Assembly (NCBI RefSeq): GCF_002803085.1
Contig: NZ_NNBJ01000009.1
Location: 281,607-345,606 of the forward strand
Length of the DNA stretch: 64,000 nucleotides
Direction: 5' to 3'
Source of the DNA: Streptomyces sp. CB01201
GTDB taxonomy: Bacteria > Actinomycetota > Actinomycetes > Streptomycetales > Streptomycetaceae
How positions within the stretch are numbered: position 1 is the first letter of the stretch; each line of letters starts with the position of its first letter. Shown here in pieces: positions 58,204 to 64,000 of this stretch. The position numbers and the translations under genes are program-made. The notes beneath the pieces are model-generated. The model was not told where the DNA came from. It searched no databases and was given only the letters and a program-made list of their open reading frames with translations.

Positions 58204-59412
58204 GTGATCGATGTGAGCACACGCGATCCGGACGAGTTCTCCGCAGGCCAGTGGCCGGACTGGAGCTTCTGGAAGGATCAACCGGACAGCCATCGAGCCC
58301 ACGGCCGAGGTCGCGTGGCCCTCGCCACGGCCATGGCGCTGGCCTCCCTCACCTTGATCGCACGGGCCGAGGACATCGCGCGGAGCACCGGGGCTCCCCT
58401 GGTCATCTCCTTCGCCATCGCCCTTGTGGTCTGTTACGGAATCGGCTGCGTCCTGGCGTCCTGGTACGGACCGTCGGCGCTGCGACGGGGGCGCGCCGCC
58501 ATGGTGGTCGTGCTGTTCGTGCTCGGCGCGACACCGGCCGTGCTCCTTGCTTCGCCGAACTATCTGACCGATCTGACCTACGCCCTTTCGATCGGTCTCA
58601 TGCTGCTGCCACTGCGCCACGCTCTCCTGCTCGGGCTCGCCACCGTGATCGGGCAGATCCTCTGGATGCGGCTGGCGCACGGTGAGGTGGCCTGGGCGCA
58701 GGTGGCCATCCTGGTCGGGGTGACCGCGGCACTCGGCACCGTCTTCGCCCTCAACTTCACGATCGGTCACCTGCGGGCCGCGCGCGAGCAGGTCAAGAGG
58801 CTGGCTGTGAACCAGGAGCGGGAACGGGTCGCCCGGGACATGCACGACGTCCTCGGCCACAGCCTCTCCACGATGACCGTCAAGCTGGGGCTGACGCGCC
58901 GCATCCTGGAGTCCTCGGGAGACGTGGCCCTTGTCGTAGCCCAGGTCACCGAGCTGGAGAACATGGCACGTACAGCGCTGTCCGACGTGCGTGCCACCAT
59001 CTCCAACTACCGCACGCTGTCGTTGGACAACGAGCTCGCCGGTGCCCGCATGGCTCTGCGTGCCGCCGGCGTACGGTCCGATCTACCGGCGGCGACCGAT
59101 GCCGTGCGCGCCGAGCTGCGCGAGGTGTTCGGCTACGTCGTGCGGGAGGGGGTCACCAACGTACTGCGGCACTCGGACGCCGAACTCTGCACCGTCCGCG
59201 TCGGGGCCGACTGGATCGAGGTGAGCGACAACGGTGGTTACACGGGCGGGGCGTGCGCCGGGAACGGGCTCACCGGGCTCACCGAACGGCTGGCCGCCGT
59301 GTCGGGCACTCTCACGCACGGGCCCGCTCCCGGCGGCGGCTTCCGGGTCGTGGCCCGCGTACCCCACCTCGCAACGGACCCTGCACTTCCGCAGCAAACG
59401 GAGCCGACATGA
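58204..59412 (+). CDS. DesK-type sensor histidine kinase
   Basis: The protein has 402 residues. About five membrane segments occupy residues 35-190 with no large extracellular domain. The HisKA_3 motif is RERVARDMHDVLGHSLS (phosphorylated H in DMHDVLGH). The HATPase part has EGVTNVLRHS and the G-box GLTGLTERLAAVSG. This is the DesK/LiaS class, with a signal probably in the membrane. GTG at 58204 or 58213 could start it. The stop overlaps the response regulator start (ATGA). Confidence 0.93.
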   Translation: MIDVSTRDPDEFSAGQWPDWSFWKDQPDSHRAHGRGRVALATAMALASLTLIARAEDIARSTGAPLVISFAIALVVCYGIGCVLASWYGPSALRRGRAAMVVVLFVLGATPAVLLASPNYLTDLTYALSIGLMLLPLRHALLLGLATVIGQILWMRLAHGEVAWAQVAILVGVTAALGTVFALNFTIGHLRAAREQVKRLAVNQERERVARDMHDVLGHSLSTMTVKLGLTRRILESSGDVALVVAQVTELENMARTALSDVRATISNYRTLSLDNELAGARMALRAAGVRSDLPAATDAVRAELREVFGYVVREGVTNVLRHSDAELCTVRVGADWIEVSDNGGYTGGACAGNGLTGLTERLAAVSGTLTHGPAPGGGFRVVARVPHLATDPALPQQTEPT

Positions 59413-60014
59413 TCCACGTTCTGCTCGCCGACGACCAGGCACTCGTACTCGGCGCGCTCGCGGCCGTGCTGCGGCTTGAGCCCGACATCGACGTGGTCGC
59501 CGAGGTGAGCACCGGCTCCGCGGTGCTGGCCGCCGCGCGGCGGACCACGCCCGACATCGCGCTGCTCGACGTGCAGATGCCCGGCCGGGACGGCCTGACC
59601 GTCGCCGCCGATCTCCAGCGGGCGTTGCCCGACTGCCGCACCATCATCTGCACAACCTTCAGTCGGCCCGGGTATCTCATGCGGGCGATGTCCGCGGGCG
59701 CGGCCGGGTACGTCGTCAAGGACTCCCCGCCCGAGCAACTGGTCGACGCGATCCGCCGGGTCCACGCCGGTCTGCGCTTCGTGGATCCGGCCTTGGCCGC
59801 GGAGGCATTGGCCAGCGGTGCGAGCCCGTTGACCGAGCGCGAGACGGACGTGCTGCGCGCGGCATCCGAGGGCGGCACCGTGGCCGACATCGCCAGGACG
59901 CTACGGCTCTCCCCCGGCACCGTACGCAACCACCTGTCGTCGGCGATCGGCAAGACGCAGGCCCGTACCCGCGCCGAAGCGGCCCGGCTCGCAGAAACCA
60001 ACGGCTGGCTGTGA
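59409..60014 (+). CDS. NarL/DesR-type response regulator
   Basis: The 201-residue regulator has a receiver with the acidic pair in LLADDQ, the phosphorylated aspartate in ALLDVQMPGRDGL and the lysine in YVVKDSPP. The LuxR-type HTH is LTERETDVLRAASEGGTVAD, IARTLRLSPGTVRNHLSSAI. ATG at 59409 overlaps the kinase stop. It is cognate to the upstream DesK-like kinase. Targets are unknown; lipid or envelope genes are typical for this class. Confidence 0.94.
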   Translation: MIHVLLADDQALVLGALAAVLRLEPDIDVVAEVSTGSAVLAAARRTTPDIALLDVQMPGRDGLTVAADLQRALPDCRTIICTTFSRPGYLMRAMSAGAAGYVVKDSPPEQLVDAIRRVHAGLRFVDPALAAEALASGASPLTERETDVLRAASEGGTVADIARTLRLSPGTVRNHLSSAIGKTQARTRAEAARLAETNGWL

Positions 60015-60102
60015 CCGCGGGGCCCCGACAGGCCCTGCTCGACGGGACTTCCACCGGAGACCGGCTGCCGTGCGAGGCTCTTCGACCTCGGCGCCGCCGG
60101 GG

Positions 60103-61242
60103 TCAGACCTTGCGGTATCCGCGGGCGTCCTCGCCCGCGGCGACGACCATGTCCAGATCGGCTCCGGCGGATGCGGTGACGACGACTCCGACCGCGCCCT
60201 CCACGAATGGCGCGTCCACGATCCGGGTGCCGCTCGGCATGCTGCGCCCATCGGTCTCACCGAGCAGTGCACGCACGGTGAGGACGGCGCTGCCCATGTC
60301 GCACAGCACCGCGACGCCCTGGCCCTGGTCCGCTTCCAGCGCGGCGGCGTGGATGAGTTCGGCGCTGGTGCCGATCCGGGCGTCGTCGGTGCCGCCGGCC
60401 GCACGGACCGGCGCGAGGTCGCCGGAGCCGACCATGGCCTTGGCCAGTGCGGCGGTGGCCTCGGCGACATCCCTGCTGTGCGAGACGAGCACGACGCCGA
60501 CGCGCCCGCCCGACCGCCCTGCCGGAGCACCAGCGGGCCTCGCATCCTCGACCTGCTCTGCCGCGGCAACCGGGTCCGGCTGCCCCTGGGGATCGGCCGC
60601 CATGGTGAGCGCCTCGAAGAGCAGGACGACGGAGTTGGCACCCGCGTCCTGGTGGCCGACGGAACGCTCCCCGAGGTAGCTGGCCCTGCCCTTGGAGGCC
60701 CGCATGGGCTCCGTGGCATCCGCTCCTTCCCGGGCGGCGGCACGGGCGGCATCGAACGCGGCGAACACGGGTGCACCCGAGGCGAGTTCACGGTCCAGCG
60801 CGTCCAACGCGGGCAGCAGCGCGTCGAGTAGCGTCGCGTCGCCCGGTACGGCACCGCCGAGTTTGCCGACGGCCTGTGCGCCGGACCGCAGCGCATCGGC
60901 GAACCGCACGGCGGAGACGGCGGGTTCGGACCCGAGACGCTTGCCGGTACGGCGCAGGGCCATGCCGAAGAGCGGGCCGGATGCGCCGCCGACGGAGTTG
61001 GTCAGAGCGGTACCGGCCTGGGTCAGGAGGTCTCCGGGGCAGCTCGCCAGGGTCTGCTCGGCCCCGGCGGTCACCGCCCGGAAGCCACGGACCATGTTGG
61101 CGCCGTGGTCACCGTCGCCGATCGCCGCGTCCAGCGCGGTGAGCCGGGCACTTTCACGCTCGAAGAGCCGGTGTGCGGCGCCCAGCCAGCGGCTGAAGTA
61201 GGCGGTGTCCAGGACGAGTTCGCAGTCGGGGTTCGCAGTCAC
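60103..61242 (-). CDS. dhaL: DhaL-DhaM fusion: dihydroxyacetone kinase ADP-binding subunit plus PTS EIIA domain
   Basis: The protein has 379 residues. The DhaL domain (about 1-210) has LDAAIGDGDHGANMVRGF, the Mg-ADP aspartates, and SVGGASGPLFGMAL. After a Pro/Ala linker, the C-terminal ~135 residues are an EIIA-Man/DhaM domain with the phospho-histidine in VLVSHSRDVAEATAALA. This fused unit would carry phosphate from PEP via HPr to DhaL-ADP, then to dihydroxyacetone on DhaK. The HPr source is elsewhere. Start ATG at 61242. It lies 91 bp after dhaK. Confidence 0.93.
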   Translation of the reverse strand: MTANPDCELVLDTAYFSRWLGAAHRLFERESARLTALDAAIGDGDHGANMVRGFRAVTAGAEQTLASCPGDLLTQAGTALTNSVGGASGPLFGMALRRTGKRLGSEPAVSAVRFADALRSGAQAVGKLGGAVPGDATLLDALLPALDALDRELASGAPVFAAFDAARAAAREGADATEPMRASKGRASYLGERSVGHQDAGANSVVLLFEALTMAADPQGQPDPVAAAEQVEDARPAGAPAGRSGGRVGVVLVSHSRDVAEATAALAKAMVGSGDLAPVRAAGGTDDARIGTSAELIHAAALEADQGQGVAVLCDMGSAVLTVRALLGETDGRSMPSGTRIVDAPFVEGAVGVVVTASAGADLDMVVAAGEDARGYRKV

Positions 61243-61333
61243 GCGCTTGGTCTTCCTGACGGAGAGGGAGGGGAGTCATGAGGCTGGGGGGAGGAACGGG
61301 GTGGCGGGCTGGCGGGCGCGGCGGAGGCGGAGG

Positions 61334-62329
61334 TCAGGCGCCCCAGCGCAGCGAGGGAGTGTGCACCGGCGCGTCCCACATCCGCAGCATCTGCTCGTCG
61401 GCGCGGCACAGCGTCAGGGTGCAGCCGGCCATGTCGAGGCTGGTGACGTAGTTGCCGACCAGGGAGCGGGCGATGACGATGCCTCGCTCGCCCAGGATCC
61501 GCTCGACTTCGGCGCGTACGACGTAGAGCTCGATCGGCGGAGTGGCGCCCAGGCCGTTGACCAGGAGGATCACCGGATCACCGTCGGCCGGCGGAAGGTC
61601 CGCCAGGATGGCGTCGAGCATGATCTCAGCCGTCTCGGCGGCCGTGGTCAGCTCCGCCCTGCGCCGTCCGGGCTCGCCGTGGATACCGACGCCGATCTCG
61701 ATCTCGCGTTCACCGAGACGGAAGTTGGGGGCGCCGTTGGCGGGGGTGGTGCACGAGGACAGGGCGACCCCGAAGCTACGGCTGCGCTCGTTGGTCTTGC
61801 GGGCGAACGCGGCCACCTCGACGAGCGGGGCGCCACTGTCGGCCAGCCCACCTGCGAGCTTCTCCACGACCAGGGTGGCACCGGTGCCTCGCCGACCCGC
61901 TCCCTCACCACGGGCGACGGCCACGTCGTCGTCGACAACCACCGTCTCCACCCGGATCCCGTCATCGATGGCGTCCTCGGCGGCCATGCCGAAGTTGAGG
62001 ACGTCTCCGGTGTAGTTCTTGACGATGTGCAGGACACCCGCCCCGGAGTCGACAGCGGCGGTGGCCCGGCCGATGTGGTCCGGGACCGGGGAGGTGAAGA
62101 CCGGCCCCGCGACGGCGGCGTCCAGCATGCCCGGGCCCACGAAGCCCGCGTGCAACGGCTCGTGTCCGCTGCCGCCGCCGGAGAGGATGCCGACCTTGCC
62201 CGCCACCGTGCCGGTGGCCCGGGTGACGACCCCGGCCTCCACGTCGACGGCCAGCTCCCGATGGGCGGCGGCCATGCCCCGCAGTGCGTCGGCGACCACG
62301 GTCTCCGGGGTGTTGATGAGCTTCTTCAA
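61334..62329 (-). CDS. dhaK: Dihydroxyacetone kinase subunit DhaK
   Basis: The 331-residue protein has KKLINTPETVVADALRGMAA at the N-terminus, the glycine loop GILSGGGSGHEPLHAGFVG, NYTGDVLNFGMAAEDA and the histidine that binds dihydroxyacetone covalently (GIHGEPGRR). TTG at 62329 is chosen, with GAGGA about 5-15 bp upstream; the longer frame adds a non-family Arg/Ser head. It is followed by dhaL-M and is divergent from gldA, so the module takes glycerol to dihydroxyacetone to its phosphate. Confidence 0.94.
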   Translation of the reverse strand: MKKLINTPETVVADALRGMAAAHRELAVDVEAGVVTRATGTVAGKVGILSGGGSGHEPLHAGFVGPGMLDAAVAGPVFTSPVPDHIGRATAAVDSGAGVLHIVKNYTGDVLNFGMAAEDAIDDGIRVETVVVDDDVAVARGEGAGRRGTGATLVVEKLAGGLADSGAPLVEVAAFARKTNERSRSFGVALSSCTTPANGAPNFRLGEREIEIGVGIHGEPGRRRAELTTAAETAEIMLDAILADLPPADGDPVILLVNGLGATPPIELYVVRAEVERILGERGIVIARSLVGNYVTSLDMAGCTLTLCRADEQMLRMWDAPVHTPSLRWGA

Positions 62330-62759
62330 GGCGGTCCTCTTCCTCGTGCGACTCTGCACGCTTCAAAACGGCACAGGCGGTGCCGGCAACGACCACAGAA
62401 CCGGAAAGCGAAATGAGGCAATAACTACCTCGCCGCGAATTGTGGAATTCCGGCACCGGCGAGCTCCTGATCCGATTCAAACCGCGCCCAGAGGATCATG
62501 CATGGGTCGTAGGTCCCGGGCGGCACCGGAGAAAGGCCCGATCAGCCGCCTGCTCCGAGCGACTTCGACCACCTGGGCCCCGACCGAACAGACTCGCATA
62601 CAGCCCTTTCATTTCACGCGCTTCATAATTCCACGAGCACTGTGGCACACTCCAGGCAACGGCTTCGGGAATCCGTCCGAATGCCGTGCTGCGGTCTCCC
62701 CTTATTTCTTCAGCGCAGCAGAAATAGACCGGAATCCGGTCGCCTCAGGAGGTCCCTTC
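62330..62759. other. 430-bp dhaK/gldA divergent promoter region
   Basis: No gene. It has patches of lower GC (62400-62450, 62620-62720). It contains GAATT-GTGG-AATTC at 62437-62450, a possible hairpin or operator. The gldA ribosome site AGGAGG ends 7 bp before its start. No dedicated regulator (DhaR, GylR-like) is in the window. Confidence 0.55.
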
Positions 62760-63878
62760 ATGAATACTGTCGGCACCCGCATGATGATCAGCCCGCCCAA
62801 GTACGTCCAGGGAGCCGGCGCCATACGGCAGATGGGCGAACACCTCTCGCGACTCGGTGAGAACGCCGTGGTCCTCGCGGACGACAGCGTCTGGGGCTTC
62901 GTCGACGAGGCGGTGACCCAGTCGCTGGCCGCGGCCGGCGTGAAGCTCACCAAGCTGGTCTTCGGCGGCCTGTGCGCACAGAAGGAGATCGACAGGATCA
63001 CCGCGATCACCCGGGAGGCAGGGGCCGATATCGTCGTGGGCGTCGGCGGCGGCACCGCCATCGACACCGCAAAGGCCGTCGGACACGCTTGCGGCGACAT
63101 CGCCGTCGTCAGTGCCCCGACCGTCGCCTCCACCGACGCTCCCACCAGCGCACTCGCCGTCATCTACACCGAGAAGGGCGCGTTCGAGCGCTACTCCTTC
63201 TTCACCCGCAACCCCGACCTGGTACTGGTCGACACCGCGTTGGTGGCGGCCGCTCCGAGCAGGTTCATCGTCTCCGGCATGGGTGATGCCCTCGCCACCT
63301 GGTACGAGGCGCGCGTCTGCGTCGCCTCGAACCGGACCGCCATGGCCGGGGGCCTCGCCACAGAGGCATCGCTGGCACTGGCCCGGCTGTGCTGGGAGAC
63401 CCTCATGGAGTACGGTCCCCAGGCCCGAATCGCCGCCGAACAGCACGTCGTCACGCCGGCGCTTGAGAAGATCACCGAGGCCAACACCCTGCTCTCCGGC
63501 CTCGGATTCGAGAGCTGCGGCCTCGCCGCGGCGCACGGAATCCACAACGGCCTGACCGTGTCTCCCCGGGTGCACGGAAAGATGCACGGCGAGAAGGTCA
63601 ACATCGGCACACTGGCGCAGCTGGTCCTGGAGGGCGCGTCCACCGACGAGTTGGACACGTGCCTCCGCTTCGGTCATGCGGTCGGCCTGCCCACCACCCT
63701 CGCCGAGATCGGCCTCATCGACCCGGACCGCGCGGAACTCCTCGCCATTGGCCGCGCCTCGACCGCCGAGGGCGAGACCACCCACAACATGCCGTTCTCG
63801 GTGACCCCCGAGACCGTCGCGGACGCACTGGTCGCCGCCGACGCCTACGCCCGCGCCTTCGCGAAGAAGCCGGCCTGA
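62760..63878 (+). CDS. gldA: Glycerol dehydrogenase
   Basis: The 372-residue family III metal-dependent alcohol dehydrogenase has the nucleotide motif GVGGGTAIDTAKAVGHA, SAPTVASTDAPTSALAVIYT and metal ligands in GMGDALATWYEAR (Asp), AAHGIHNGLT (His) and MHGEKVNIG (His). It oxidises glycerol to dihydroxyacetone with NAD+, the substrate of the divergent DhaK. ATG at 62760 with AGGAGG upstream. Confidence 0.95.
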   Translation: MNTVGTRMMISPPKYVQGAGAIRQMGEHLSRLGENAVVLADDSVWGFVDEAVTQSLAAAGVKLTKLVFGGLCAQKEIDRITAITREAGADIVVGVGGGTAIDTAKAVGHACGDIAVVSAPTVASTDAPTSALAVIYTEKGAFERYSFFTRNPDLVLVDTALVAAAPSRFIVSGMGDALATWYEARVCVASNRTAMAGGLATEASLALARLCWETLMEYGPQARIAAEQHVVTPALEKITEANTLLSGLGFESCGLAAAHGIHNGLTVSPRVHGKMHGEKVNIGTLAQLVLEGASTDELDTCLRFGHAVGLPTTLAEIGLIDPDRAELLAIGRASTAEGETTHNMPFSVTPETVADALVAADAYARAFAKKPA

Positions 63879-63941
63879 CGCGGCGCGGACGCCCCAACTC
63901 CCAGGACCCACGGCGGTACTCGTGGCCGTGCGTGCCCGCTA

Positions 63942-64000
63942 GGCCGTGTCCGTAAAGTCGATGGTTCGTTGCTCCGTTCGTGGTGCGTCGACATGAACTA
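63942..64000. mobile_element. Possible insertion-element edge, cut by the window end
   Basis: The last ~60 bases after gldA (aggccgtgtccgtaaagtcg onward) look like the terminal sequence of actinomycete IS5-type elements as I remember them, but no transposase or second end is visible. Very tentative. Confidence 0.25.

Noticed and set aside
1..64000. A biosynthetic gene cluster or prophage
   Set aside because: No PKS, NRPS, terpene or phage structural genes are present; the methyltransferase and UvrA-like genes stand alone.

Overview
The window reads as chromosomal DNA of a Streptomyces or a close relative. Base composition is very GC-rich, GTG and TTG starts are common, short intergenic gaps and ATGA/GTGA overlaps are frequent, and several families are streptomycete-restricted (streptophobe, DUF6777, DUF2690, DUF6228, DUF7144). 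I saw no rRNA, tRNA, CRISPR array or complete insertion sequence.

Region 1 (1-4.7 kb): the partial PucR-type regulator is divergent from a lysA paralogue. A GlxA/AdpA-type regulator is divergent from a stand-alone DJ-1/PfpI enzyme.

Region 2 (5.1-18.4 kb) is mostly nucleobase and purine metabolism. An NCS2 permease, an amidohydrolase and a TauE-type membrane protein are translationally coupled behind a 20-bp palindrome. LacI and GntR regulators follow, then an orphan ABC ATPase and a PD-(D/E)XK-like protein. The xanthine dehydrogenase operon xdhA-xdhB-xdhC comes last, preceded by a 25-codon ORF and a hairpin.

Region 3 (18.4-25.7 kb) is a signalling and transport island. It holds DUF6777 divergent from a streptophobe membrane protein, convergent with a three-gene operon: a double-FHA ABC transporter, a repeat protein and a Ser/Thr kinase. 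The repeat protein carries five T-x-V-V-E motifs. I propose it is a phospho-threonine tether between the kinase and the FHA domains; this is the most interesting hypothesis in the window.

Region 4 (26-43 kb) is accessory. It contains a secreted PQQ-type propeller protein, two repeated modules of hydrolase plus divergent HxlR regulator, a run of hypothetical genes, and a YceI-rhodanese-MarR stress unit with a tandem palindromic operator. It also has a decayed DsbA-family gene and an AAA+ ATPase with a one-base frameshift next to its TPR partner.

Region 5 (42.7-54.7 kb) holds secreted and envelope functions. These are a peptidoglycan-binding protein, a 1447-residue secreted protein with a transglycosylase-like and a golvesin-like segment, an XRE-DUF2690 protein, a crystallin/I36 inhibitor-like protein and a serine hydrolase. 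Gene-poor stretches and repeats separate them.

Region 6 (55-64 kb): a UvrA-like ATPase, a DesK/DesR-type two-component system, and the oxidative glycerol/dihydroxyacetone pathway (gldA, dhaK and a DhaL-DhaM fusion). The window ends in sequence that may be the edge of an insertion element.
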